A DNA stretch of 40,890 nt, from NCBI GenBank assembly GCA_003344655.1, contig MAIU01000004.1, positions 1-40,890 on the forward strand, given 5' to 3'. Of this stretch, positions 24,191 to 31,922 are shown piece by piece (within the stretch, counting starts at the first letter, position 1; every line of letters starts with the position of its first letter). Position numbers and translations under genes: made by a program. Under the pieces are notes generated by a model. The model saw nothing but the letters and a program-made list of their open reading frames with translations. It made no database searches and was not told where the DNA came from. Source of the stretch: Candidatus Korarchaeota archaeon NZ13-K. GTDB taxonomy: Archaea > Korarchaeota > Korarchaeia > Korarchaeales > Korarchaeaceae.

Positions 24191-24222
24191 TTTTTATAAC
24201 TCATGCGCGTACGTGACCGCGC
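24191..24222. promoter_or_regulatory. Thermosome promoter with GC inverted repeat; shared TATA with the MTA phosphorylase gene
   Basis: TTTTTATAA (24191-24199) serves the thermosome (start site near 24222) and, read on the other strand as TTATAAAAA, the MTA phosphorylase gene (start site near 24170). Immediately downstream, GCGCG (24205-24209) and CGCGC (24218-24222) form an inverted repeat around TACGTGAC, placed between TATA and start site. That position is where archaeal heat-shock repressors such as Phr bind; whether one does so here is unknown. Confidence 0.45.
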
Positions 24223-24256
24223 CTAGAGCAACGTTCTGCTAACGGGGGGATCCGTG

Positions 24257-25921
24257 ATGGCCCTAGCTACAGTCGGTGGAAGACCAGTCCTGATATTGAA
24301 GGAGGGGACCACGAGGACAAGGGGTGATGAGGCGAGAAGGATAAACATAATGGCCGCCAGGGCGATAGCTGACGCCGTAAAGACGACATTAGGCCCCAAG
24401 GGAATGGACAAGATGATAGTCGACTCGCTCGGTGACATAACGGTGAGCAACGATGGAGCCACGATACTGCAGGAGATGGAGGTGGCCCATCCAGCGGCCA
24501 AGCTCATGGTGAACCTGGCCAAGGCGCAGGACAAGGAGGTTGGGGATGGGACAACCACGAGCGTCGTTCTGGCGGGAGAGCTCCTCACGGAGGCCGAGGC
24601 GCTCCTGCAGAAGGACATACATCCCACGGTGATAGTGGAGGGCTATGAGAGAGCCCTAAAGTTCGTTGAGAGTGAGTTGGAGAAGCTGGCGATAAAGGTG
24701 GATCCTGATAACGAGGAATGGCTTATCAAGGTGGCTGAAACTGCTATGAGCAGCAAGCTTGTGAGCGCTGAGAAGAAGAAGCTAGCGGAGATAGCTGTAA
24801 GAGCTGTTAAGGCCGTTGAGGAGATGAAGGGGGACAAGAGGTACGTCGACATAGATAACGTTAAGATCGTGAAGAAGAAGGGGAAGAGCCTCGCCGAGAC
24901 CGAGTTCATAAAGGGGGTGATACTGGACAAGGAGGTGGTTCATGGAGACATGCCTAAGAGGGTGAAGGACGCCAAGATAGCCTTGCTGAACGTTCCTCTT
25001 GAGATAAAGAAGCCCGAGATAGACATGGAGGTTCAAATATCATCTCCGCAGGAGCTCAGGGAGTTCATAGAGCAGGAGACGAGGATCCTGAGGGAGAAGG
25101 TTGAGAAGATACACTCGGTCGGTGCCAACGTTGTGTTCTGCCAGAAGGGCATAGATGAGGTGGCTCAGCACTTCCTGGCCAAGTACGGCATAATGGCCGT
25201 AAGGAGGGTGAGCGAGAAGGACATGCAGAGGCTGGAGAAGGCCACTGGAGGTAAGATAGTGAACAATCTGGACGATCTAACTGAGAATGAGCTTGGAAAG
25301 GCTGGACTTGTCGAGGAGAGGAAGATAGGAGATGACAAGATGGTGTTCATAGAGGAGTGCGAGAACCCAAGGGCCGTAACGATCCTGCTGAGAGCTGGAG
25401 CTGATACGATACTAGATGAGGCCGAGAGAGGTCTCAAGGATGCGCTCTACGTTGTCAGAAACGTGGTGGAGGATGGGAAGATCTTCTACGGCGGAGGATC
25501 GATACAGGAGCAGCTCGCCATAAGGCTCAGGGAGTATGCGCACACCGAGAAGGGTAAGGAGCAGCTTGCCATGGAGGCCTTCGCCAACGCCCTGGAGAGC
25601 ATCCCCAGGATACTGGCTGAGAACGCCGGCATGGACGCTGTGGATGCGATAGTGGAGCTGAGGAATGCCCACAAGTCTGGGAAGACCTCAGTCGGCATAG
25701 ATGTGCTCAACGGCAAGGTAGGGGACATGGCCGAGATAGGCGTCGTGGACACGTATAGGGGTGTGAAGAACGCCATAGCAGCGGCCACGGAGACGGCGAT
25801 ACTGATAATAAAGACGGACGACATAATAGCTGCGAAGCCTTACGAGGAGAAGGGTAAGGAGAAGGGCAAGGGCGGAGAGGAAGAGGAGGGTGGCGGTGAG
25901 TTTAAATCTGAATTCGACTGA
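24257..25921 (+). CDS. thsA: Thermosome subunit (group II chaperonin)
   Basis: The 554-residue product is a full-length thermosome subunit. Motifs in order: GDEARRINIMAARAIADAVKTT (about 24-45), TLGPKGMDKM, the ATPase loop NDGATIL, GDGTTTSVVLAGELL, and later GGGSIQEQLAIRL and GVDVL-like VGIDVLNGKVGDMAE. The C-terminal tail is the charged, Gly/Glu/Lys-rich type that fills the cavity. It assembles as a double ring and folds proteins with ATP. ATG at 24257 is preceded by a GTG (24254) and by GGGGGGAT. A membrane protein gene follows after 15 bases. Confidence 0.98.
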   Translation: MALATVGGRPVLILKEGTTRTRGDEARRINIMAARAIADAVKTTLGPKGMDKMIVDSLGDITVSNDGATILQEMEVAHPAAKLMVNLAKAQDKEVGDGTTTSVVLAGELLTEAEALLQKDIHPTVIVEGYERALKFVESELEKLAIKVDPDNEEWLIKVAETAMSSKLVSAEKKKLAEIAVRAVKAVEEMKGDKRYVDIDNVKIVKKKGKSLAETEFIKGVILDKEVVHGDMPKRVKDAKIALLNVPLEIKKPEIDMEVQISSPQELREFIEQETRILREKVEKIHSVGANVVFCQKGIDEVAQHFLAKYGIMAVRRVSEKDMQRLEKATGGKIVNNLDDLTENELGKAGLVEERKIGDDKMVFIEECENPRAVTILLRAGADTILDEAERGLKDALYVVRNVVEDGKIFYGGGSIQEQLAIRLREYAHTEKGKEQLAMEAFANALESIPRILAENAGMDAVDAIVELRNAHKSGKTSVGIDVLNGKVGDMAEIGVVDTYRGVKNAIAAATETAILIIKTDDIIAAKPYEEKGKEKGKGGEEEEGGGEFKSEFD

Positions 25922-25936
25922 AGGCACCGGATACGG

Positions 25937-26821
25937 ATGAAATGGATCGATAGAGAGTCAGGAAGGGTACTGGGAATAAACGCCTTCGATCTTTTTTTAC
26001 TCATCATAATCTCAATTCTCGGCGGTTATTACGCCTATGAGAACCTGGTCCCTCCCCCCCAGGAGGTGAGCTCCTTCTCCGGGTTGAACATAAGGAACGC
26101 TGCTCTCGAATTTAGCAGGCTATCGGGCCTCGGCTACTTGGTTTACGCCAAGATCGATGGGACTTGGACGGTCAATGCGACGGAGTTTCACGACGATGTC
26201 CTCATAACTTGGGCTTATGAGACCAGGCTGATGGGCTGGTACAGGGGTGGCAGGATCACCATAGGGGGACCCAACGCGTACGTTGAGGATATAGCTGCAA
26301 CCAAAATAACCTTCAAAACAGCCACTCCATCTGTAATAAGAATTTACATAAATCAGATTAATGGAAGCAGTTTATCAGAAATATCCGAGAAACTAGAGGA
26401 TATTTGCAGGGATATTGCGGGAGGATACGGGGTCAGGAACGTGCTGATAAGGTCCTCCCTCGTCCTCAGCGTCCCCGGGTTTAAGCCCAACGCCTTCATC
26501 TACAATGCTCTAAGGAACGCGATATACAGCAGGATACCCTGGGGCTATCCCTACTTCTCATTAGGCGATTCCTACATCGTGATGATATTCGATTACACCC
26601 AGAGGAACTTCCTGACGACTGAGGACCTGAGGAAGATAGATTCCATACTCAGGGAGCTCAACATAACGTACGATTCCGCCATTCTCAACGAGGGCTACGT
26701 CTTCATAGGTACCGAGAGACCCCTGACCGGGGTCTCCGTTTACGCCGAACTACTGGATAACGCTAGGAGGTACTCCAAGCTGCTCGACCTCTCGAAGCTA
26801 ACCTACACAGTCAAGCCCTAG
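25937..26821 (+). CDS. Single-span membrane protein with DUF4330-like N-terminus
   Basis: The 294-residue product starts WIDRESGRVLGINAFDLFLL, which resembles the DxxGRLFGKINIIDL opening of DUF4330 proteins, then one transmembrane helix (about residues 16-35). The rest is predicted to lie outside the membrane, with NAT, NGS and NIT sequons, and has repeated alpha/beta segments such as LEDICRDIAGGYGVRNVLIRSSLVL and DLRKIDSILRELNITYDSAIL (given in part) that may be two copies of one fold. The function of DUF4330 is unknown. It is followed after ten bases by two Wzy-like membrane genes, which suggests a role in surface glycan assembly (inference). Confidence 0.55.
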   Translation: MKWIDRESGRVLGINAFDLFLLIIISILGGYYAYENLVPPPQEVSSFSGLNIRNAALEFSRLSGLGYLVYAKIDGTWTVNATEFHDDVLITWAYETRLMGWYRGGRITIGGPNAYVEDIAATKITFKTATPSVIRIYINQINGSSLSEISEKLEDICRDIAGGYGVRNVLIRSSLVLSVPGFKPNAFIYNALRNAIYSRIPWGYPYFSLGDSYIVMIFDYTQRNFLTTEDLRKIDSILRELNITYDSAILNEGYVFIGTERPLTGVSVYAELLDNARRYSKLLDLSKLTYTVKP

Positions 26822-26831
26822 GGGATCGGAG

Positions 26832-28133
26832 TTGTTGCTGTCGATTCTTCTGAGATCCGCTAGGAGTTCATTCCTGGGGAGGAGACTGGCTGGGGTTGGT
26901 CCCTCGAAGTTGATCAGGGAGAGTATCACCTACAGGTCACTTCACTCATTATACAGCATCTTGAGCTCAGCTTACGAGGACTCCCACGCAGTGAGAGCGC
27001 TCAGGGGAATCTGTGGATCTATTGGGAAGCTCCCCGTGCCCTTCAGATCTGGGAGGGGTGAGGAGGAGAATCGGATCATCAAAAGGGTGCTTGATATACT
27101 CTTCTCGCCTCTCGCGCTCCCCATAGGTTTCCTGCTTTTCTTCACGATGTCCCTTGTCAGGATCTCAGGGGCCACCCTCCTGCTGCTGATCCTAACCTTG
27201 GCCTCAATGCTGCTCGGGATCGTCCTCGCTAGGGCCGAGGATGACATGGAGGTGAGGGAAGTCAGGGGGATCGTACTTCTGCTCGGAGTCATCATGTTCC
27301 TGGTGGGTTACGCCTCCTTCGTTGTGCAGCTCGTCAACTCCGGGGGGATACCCCTGCTAGATGAGCAGGTCAGGAGGAGGCTCTCAGCGATCCTCAATTA
27401 CCTCTCCTGGACCACCGTTCCGGGGGCAGCCTTCATCCTATCATCCTCCAAACTGAGGAGGTGCGATGCCATAGCCTTCTCGATAATAGGATTCATACCA
27501 TCCCTCCTATTGGCCTTCAGGACGGAGATGATAGCTTACCTGCTTGCCGTGACGTTGATACTTTACAGGAGGAGGCTTATCGGTCTTGGGTTCATCTTGC
27601 CAGCTCTCATGCTCGCTGTCATAGCCTTCGTCGGTGTGGGGGCGTTCAGGTCAGTGGCAACGGGACTCGTCCAGAACCCCATCCTCTCTGTCCTCTACAG
27701 GCCCACCATAACCGTCGCGGCCCTGGACACGATGGTCAGGATCTACGGGATGAGGCCCGTGACCAACGGATACGTGCATCTCGCGGCTATCTCCTCCTTG
27801 GGGCTGATAAGCGGCCCCAGGTACGGTCCCAGGAACCTCATAGGCATCTACACCATGGGTAGAGCTGATGTCTCGACGACGGCCACCCTCATAGGAGGAC
27901 CCCTCCTCGATTGGGGCCTGCCCGGGGCCCTGGTCGCGAGCCTCATCTACTCGTACATACTAGCCCTCTCGCAAAGGTTCTCCGGGAAATGCGATGCCCT
28001 CCTTGGCCCTCACGCTGTCATATATTCCTACGTGATGGTGGGTATCGAGACGGGAATACTGGACCTCAACGTCTACCTATACCTCCTGCTCTCAGCATCG
28101 ATAGTGGTGCTCTCTCTGAGGCCGGGGAGATGA
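26832..28133 (+). CDS. Wzy-like oligosaccharide repeat-unit polymerase family protein
   Basis: A 433-residue polytopic membrane protein: a soluble N-terminal stretch of about 90 residues, then about ten hydrophobic helices. The later part has an FRTEMIAYLLA helix start, then STTATLIGGPLLDWGLPGAL, the loop and helix pattern of the O-antigen/oligosaccharide repeat-unit polymerases. These enzymes join lipid-linked oligosaccharide units on the outer side of the membrane. The TTG start at 26832 is weakly supported by a GGAG that is too close; a later start before the first helix is possible. The next gene, a paralogue, overlaps its stop by four bases. Assignment is from helix pattern and motifs, so a general membrane glycan protein is the safer reading. 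Confidence 0.6.
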   Translation: MLLSILLRSARSSFLGRRLAGVGPSKLIRESITYRSLHSLYSILSSAYEDSHAVRALRGICGSIGKLPVPFRSGRGEEENRIIKRVLDILFSPLALPIGFLLFFTMSLVRISGATLLLLILTLASMLLGIVLARAEDDMEVREVRGIVLLLGVIMFLVGYASFVVQLVNSGGIPLLDEQVRRRLSAILNYLSWTTVPGAAFILSSSKLRRCDAIAFSIIGFIPSLLLAFRTEMIAYLLAVTLILYRRRLIGLGFILPALMLAVIAFVGVGAFRSVATGLVQNPILSVLYRPTITVAALDTMVRIYGMRPVTNGYVHLAAISSLGLISGPRYGPRNLIGIYTMGRADVSTTATLIGGPLLDWGLPGALVASLIYSYILALSQRFSGKCDALLGPHAVIYSYVMVGIETGILDLNVYLYLLLSASIVVLSLRPGR

Positions 28134-29320
28134 GGGACCTCCACAGCATCCTGCTGCATCCGTCCACCGGAATAGCTGGCTTACTCTCTCTCTTCCTCAT
28201 CTTAGGCACTATTAAGTTCGGCTTCTCGATTAGCTGGTTCATCTCATCGCTCTCGGGCATCCTGGCATTCACCGCGGGATCGGCACTATCGAGGCGCCTC
28301 GAGAGCCCCCTGATCCTACTTGCATCTTCCGAGCTCATGGTTTTCCTCGTGATATTCTTCTCCTTCTACAGGATGGCGGGTCAACTTTCTCTCCTCATAT
28401 CATCGGCCTGGCTGGCTGTCGCGAACGCATCCCCCCTCCTGGTCCGGCTCAAGCGAGTGAGACCCCCGGTTTACTCGATCCTCACCTTCTCCGTGGGATC
28501 CCTCATGACCGCTCACTCCTTCTTCACGATCCCCAGCGTGATAGAGCTGAGGTCCTCCTCCAGCATACCCCTCGAGGGGGCCTTCGGGATGTTCCTGATC
28601 TTCATATCCTATCCAAGCATACTCGAGTGGTTGCTGGATCTCGGTAAAAGGGCGGTCTCATCCTCCTTCTTCCTGCTCAGCGTGATCCTGATGCTGCTGC
28701 ACGGGTTCAGGGCGGATGCCATACTGATACTGCTCTCCACGTTCCTCATACTCTCGAGAAGGAGCAGAAAATTGGCATATCTGACCCTGTTATCCATATT
28801 TTTCTTGTACATAGGGATAGACGTCATGAGGACGGAACTCAAGGTTTCCGCGCTGGAGAGACCTCTATTCCGCATGAGCACCACCTACTATTACTCCAAG
28901 GAGCTCGCATCATACTTCCTGAGACCTTTCCCTGTGGAGCCATTCTGGCTCACATCGATCCCCCTACACCCATCCCAAACGATAGGGAGGGGGATATTCG
29001 GCAAGGACTTCGGGATAACACCAACGATCTTCATAGGCATGCTTATGGACCTGGGTTTCATAGGCATGCTCCTCCTATCGGCTCTCCTGGGCCTGATCTC
29101 AGGATACTCCTACGGGAAGTTCATGAGAGGGGAGGAAACTTTCTCCTATCCAATTGTATGGCCCCTCCTGATAACGAGGACCGAGATAGGGTTGACTCAG
29201 CTGGACATATCCATCATATTCGGCTCGGCGCTGTTCTCCCTACTACTCAACTTTTTTAATGGCTCCTCACGAGCTACACCGGGGGTCAAACCATGCCTTA
29301 CTACTACCACGGTCCCGTGA
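28130..29320 (+). CDS. Second Wzy-like oligosaccharide repeat-unit polymerase family protein
   Basis: The 396-residue product has about eleven hydrophobic helices and is a diverged paralogue of the upstream gene: FRADAILILLS corresponds to FRTEMIAYLLA there, and TPTIFIGMLMDLGFIGMLL to TATLIGGPLLDWGLPGAL. The ATG at 28130 overlaps the previous stop (ATGA), which marks a co-translated pair and rejects a longer upstream extension that only shadows the other gene. The 3' end runs 28 bases into the eS8 gene, and the last ten or so residues (VKPCLTTTTVP) are unlikely to be conserved. The eS8 promoter lies inside its last codons. Confidence 0.6.
   Translation: MRDLHSILLHPSTGIAGLLSLFLILGTIKFGFSISWFISSLSGILAFTAGSALSRRLESPLILLASSELMVFLVIFFSFYRMAGQLSLLISSAWLAVANASPLLVRLKRVRPPVYSILTFSVGSLMTAHSFFTIPSVIELRSSSSIPLEGAFGMFLIFISYPSILEWLLDLGKRAVSSSFFLLSVILMLLHGFRADAILILLSTFLILSRRSRKLAYLTLLSIFFLYIGIDVMRTELKVSALERPLFRMSTTYYYSKELASYFLRPFPVEPFWLTSIPLHPSQTIGRGIFGKDFGITPTIFIGMLMDLGFIGMLLLSALLGLISGYSYGKFMRGEETFSYPIVWPLLITRTEIGLTQLDISIIFGSALFSLLLNFFNGSSRATPGVKPCLTTTTVP
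29252..29259 (+). promoter_or_regulatory. TATA box of the eS8-SRP19-Gar1 operon
   Basis: TTTTTTAA inside the 3' end of the Wzy-like gene. The start site is predicted near 29282, leaving an 11-base leader with GGGGGTC before the ATG at 29293. Confidence 0.45.
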
Positions 29321-29697
29321 TGCCGGGCGGTAGGAAGCCGACGGGTGGCAAGATAAGGGTCAGCAGGGGGAAGAGGAAGAGTGAGGCTGGAAGGGCGCCG
29401 GCCTTCACGAGGATAGGCGAGAGGAGGCTGAAGATCGTGAGGGTTAGGGGAGGAGGCCTTAAGCTGAGGCTGATAGCCGGGGATCAGATCAACGTGGCCT
29501 TGGGCGGAGGTGTCACCAGAAGGGCCAGGATCCTCGGGTTCATCGAGAACCCCTCTGACAAGGTGCTGAGCAGGAGGGGGATAATAACCAGGGGCGCTCT
29601 GGTCAGGACGGAGCTGGGTGTGGTCAGGGTGACCTCTAGGACGGGGCAGCACGGCATCCTCAACGGGGTCCTGGTGAGGGAGGAGGTTGCCTCGTAG
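29293..29697 (+). CDS. rps8e: 30S ribosomal protein eS8
   Basis: The 134-residue product matches archaeal S8e: PTGGKIRVSRGKRKSEAGR near the start, ERRLKIVRVRGGGLKLRL, and the C-terminal signature IITRGALVRTELGVVRVTSR followed by QHGILNGVLV. eS8 is absent from bacteria and binds 16S rRNA at the foot of the small subunit. The ATG at 29293 is preceded by GGGGGTC. It overlaps the end of the Wzy-like gene by 28 bases and the SRP19 gene by 11 bases. Confidence 0.95.
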   Translation: MPYYYHGPVMPGGRKPTGGKIRVSRGKRKSEAGRAPAFTRIGERRLKIVRVRGGGLKLRLIAGDQINVALGGGVTRRARILGFIENPSDKVLSRRGIITRGALVRTELGVVRVTSRTGQHGILNGVLVREEVAS

Positions 29698-29998
29698 GGG
29701 GAAGGTGATATATCCCTCCTACTTCGACTCCAGGCTCAGCAGGGGGGAGGGCAGGAGGGTACCGAAGGCCCTTTCCTTGAGGGGACCTACCCTCCAGGAA
29801 ATTGTGAACGCCCTTAAATCCCTCTCAATAAGCTTTGAGGTGGAGAGGGATAAGGCCAGACCCTCCAGATGGTACAAGTTCGAGGGGAGGGTCCTAGTGC
29901 ATTACGATGGGAGGAAGGAGGAGCTCCTGAGACTGCTGGCCGGGGAGATGGTGAGGCAGAGGATTGAGGTTCTTGGGAGAAGTGGTAAGGGTAACTAG
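29687..29998 (+). CDS. srp19: Signal recognition particle protein SRP19
   Basis: The 103-residue product has the SRP19 signature: VIYPSYFDSRLSRGEGRRVPKALS at residues 7-30 (quoted in part, VIYPSYFDSRLSRGEGRR), then GPTLQEIVNAL and GRVLVHYDGRKEELL. SRP19 binds helices 6 and 8 of the 7S RNA and prepares it for SRP54. The TTG start at 29687 lies inside the eS8 gene, right after GGAGG, closer than usual; a GTG at residue 6 is an alternative. Gar1 begins 35 bases before its stop, so all three genes appear translationally coupled. The 7S RNA is not in the window. Confidence 0.92.
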   Translation: MPRRGKVIYPSYFDSRLSRGEGRRVPKALSLRGPTLQEIVNALKSLSISFEVERDKARPSRWYKFEGRVLVHYDGRKEELLRLLAGEMVRQRIEVLGRSGKGN

Positions 29999-30269
29999 AT
30001 CCAGGAATTTCCTGGTGAAGCTCAAACCACCCATAAAAGGGGATCTGAAGGATCTGAAGGTCGCCCTCGATGATCTAACGGTGATAGGGGTGATCAGCGA
30101 CATAATAGGGCCGGTGCATGAACCCTATGCCCTCGTGAAGGTGCTCCTCCCCTTGGATGAGGCGAGAGGGGTTGTTGGGAGAAGGGTCTACCTGGTCGAG
30201 AGGGGGGATGAGAGGCTCGTCAAGCACCCTCCGAAGGGGATTAAGACCTCAGATCAGGTTGAGAGATGA
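29964..30269 (+). CDS. gar1: H/ACA RNP protein Gar1
   Basis: The 101-residue product has the Gar1 beta-barrel core: LGEVVRVTRSRNFLVKL (residues 4-20), GVISDIIGPVHEPYALVKVL (residues about 57-76) and GRRVYLVE. Gar1 binds Cbf5 and speeds substrate turnover in H/ACA-guided pseudouridylation of rRNA. The TTG start at 29964 lies inside the SRP19 gene, seven bases after GTGAGG. A TTG three codons later is possible. The 3' end overlaps the convergent THEP1 gene by 16 bases. Nop5 and fibrillarin of the C/D-box machinery are 2 kb away. Confidence 0.9.
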   Translation: MRFLGEVVRVTRSRNFLVKLKPPIKGDLKDLKVALDDLTVIGVISDIIGPVHEPYALVKVLLPLDEARGVVGRRVYLVERGDERLVKHPPKGIKTSDQVER

Positions 30270-30793
30270 AGGCATATCTTATCGAGGAGATACCTGGCGA
30301 CTTCCTCCGAATGTCCCCTCTCTATGTGGATGACCTCCGACAACCTTTTCAACTCCTCGACCTCGCTTATCCTGACCAGAGGGGCAGTTCCCACGGCGAT
30401 CACATCAGAATACCATATTCTCCTAACCTGCTCGATGAACCTCCTTGAGAGAAGCTCCATCTTACCTATCTCATCTATCACGATGACTTCGCACTCCTCG
30501 GCTGCCCTGATGAGCGCCGGTATAGCCACGGACTCGAACCTCCCCAGATCGACCACGTACTTTGACACTGAGGGGCCCCCACTGAACGTCGTCGATGCGA
30601 AGAGCTCCCTCTCCCCTGTCAGTATGTCCTCAACCAGGAACCCCGTCCTTATACCGCCCTCCCTGACCTCCGGGGTCCTTATCCCTCCAACCCTCACGCC
30701 CCTCTCCCTCAGCCCCTGAATCAGCGCCGCCACGCAGGTGGACTTGCCGGAGCCCGGCCTTCCGGTTATAATGAACTTCCTCCCCCTCACCAT
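30254..30793 (-). CDS. THEP1-family nucleoside-triphosphatase
   Basis: The 179-residue product has Walker A GRPGSGKST (residues 11-19), the family's GGIRTPEVREGG strand, and Walker B VIVIDEIGKMEL, all hallmarks of the THEP1 (NTPase family, DUF265) P-loop proteins, which hydrolyse NTPs in vitro with no settled role. The ATG at 30793 is separated from the divergent trm1 GTG by one base; its TATA box (TATATAA, 30825-30831 minus strand) lies inside trm1. GGAG precedes the ATG by six bases. The protein is complete at normal length. Confidence 0.9.
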   Translation of the reverse strand: MVRGRKFIITGRPGSGKSTCVAALIQGLRERGVRVGGIRTPEVREGGIRTGFLVEDILTGERELFASTTFSGGPSVSKYVVDLGRFESVAIPALIRAAEECEVIVIDEIGKMELLSRRFIEQVRRIWYSDVIAVGTAPLVRISEVEELKRLSEVIHIERGHSEEVARYLLDKICLHLST

Positions 30794-30831
30794 CGTGAGC
30801 TCCAGGGTAACGCTTAGCCTGCGCTTATATA
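30766..30831. promoter_or_regulatory. Interlocked promoters of THEP1 and trm1
   Basis: Plus-strand TTATAAT (30766-30772), inside THEP1, is centred 26 bases before the trm1 GTG at 30795. Minus-strand TATATAA (30825-30831), inside trm1, is centred 35 bases before the THEP1 ATG at 30793. Each gene's promoter therefore lies in the other's coding sequence. Confidence 0.55.
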
Positions 30832-31922
30832 GCGAGGGGAGGGTGTCGTTCTACTCCACGGATCTGGAGGAGCTGGAGAGGAGGGGAATACCCTACACGA
30901 AAGCCCCCGTTTTCTACAACCCCAGGATGAAGCTCAACAGGGATCTCTCAGTGACCGTGTTCTCATCCCTCAACCTGAGGAGCGCCGCCGACCTGATGGC
31001 GGCCTCGGGTGTCAGGGCCCTGAGGCTGAGGCTGGAGGGCGGGGCGGACGAGGTGATCGCGTGCGACTCCAACTGCCTCTCGGTGCAGGTCATGAGGATC
31101 AATGTCAGGCTGAACAGGGCGACTGGCATCAGGGTGAGATGTTCCGATGCAAGGCTAGAGGCGGAGAGGATGGCATGGGAGGGGGAGAGGGTGGATTACC
31201 TCGATCTAGACCCATTCGGATCCCCAGCTCCCTTCATAGACTCCTCCCTCAGGGCCGTGAGGGGCGGGGGGATCCTGGGGGTGACGGCGACGGACGAGCC
31301 CCCTCTCTTCGGGATTTATCCTAAAAAACTTTTCAGATATTACGGAGTTTCAGGTAGAAAACTACCATTTTGCAAGGAATTCGGAATAAGAGCCCTGATA
31401 TCCTTCGTGGTCAGGACCGCCGCCAGGCTGGATCTCGCGGCGGAGCCCCTCCTCTCCTACGGCGAGGCGCACTACATCAGGGCCTACTTCAGGATAGAGA
31501 GGGGGGCTAGCAGGGCCCAGAGATTGCTCGGGCAACTCGGCTGGCTGGCCCAGAGGGATGGGGGTTTCGAGTTGATGAGGGGGGTTGACGAGCTGCCCGG
31601 TTCCGGGGGTTGGATGGGACCGGTCTGGCTCGGTGGTCTCGTGAGCAAGGACTTCCTGGATGAGCTGAAGCCCATCAATGAGGAGGTTGAAAACTTGGTG
31701 GAGAGACTCAGGGAGGAGGCGGACGGGCCTCCCTTCTACTACAAGCTGGACGACATCTGCTCGGAGCTCAACATCAGGATCCCGAAGATCAGCATTGTAA
31801 TAGAGTCCTTGAGGGAAATGGGACACTTTGCGGCAAGGTCTCATCTTGATCCCCTTGGAGTGAAGACGACAGCCAGTAAAAGTGAGCTAGAGGATCTTCT
31901 GAGGAAACTCACTTCTTCCTAA
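30795..31922 (+). CDS. trm1: tRNA (guanine26-N2)-dimethyltransferase Trm1
   Basis: The 375-residue product is an archaeal Trm1, which makes N2,N2-dimethylguanosine at tRNA position 26 using SAM. Motifs: VFYNPRMKLNRDLSV (residues about 40-54), the SAM-binding RALRLRLEGGADEVIACD, the catalytic DLDPFGSPAPF, and PLLSYGEAHYIRAYFRI. A winged-helix-like C-terminus ends in FAARSHLDPLGVKTTA. GTG at 30795 is preferred: the region VTLSLRLYSEGRV aligns with the normal N-terminus, and a TATA box lies 26 bases upstream, predicting a leaderless mRNA. Residues before this in the same frame only shadow THEP1. The 3' end overlaps the convergent fibrillarin gene by 14 bases. Confidence 0.93.
   Translation: MSSRVTLSLRLYSEGRVSFYSTDLEELERRGIPYTKAPVFYNPRMKLNRDLSVTVFSSLNLRSAADLMAASGVRALRLRLEGGADEVIACDSNCLSVQVMRINVRLNRATGIRVRCSDARLEAERMAWEGERVDYLDLDPFGSPAPFIDSSLRAVRGGGILGVTATDEPPLFGIYPKKLFRYYGVSGRKLPFCKEFGIRALISFVVRTAARLDLAAEPLLSYGEAHYIRAYFRIERGASRAQRLLGQLGWLAQRDGGFELMRGVDELPGSGGWMGPVWLGGLVSKDFLDELKPINEEVENLVERLREEADGPPFYYKLDDICSELNIRIPKISIVIESLREMGHFAARSHLDPLGVKTTASKSELEDLLRKLTSS

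Noticed and set aside
24223-24627. A 134-codon minus-strand ORF over the thermosome start
   Set aside because: It is antisense to a highly conserved chaperonin coding region, with no promoter or ribosome binding site.
27911-28129. A longer N-terminus for the second Wzy-like gene
   Set aside because: This part is a frame-shifted shadow of the first Wzy-like gene; the ATG at 28130 with ATGA overlap and a hydrophobic start directly after it is the real beginning.
30825-30831. TATATA as the promoter of trm1 itself, with a later trm1 start
   Set aside because: A later start would remove the conserved N-terminal strand of Trm1; the box fits THEP1 on the other strand better.
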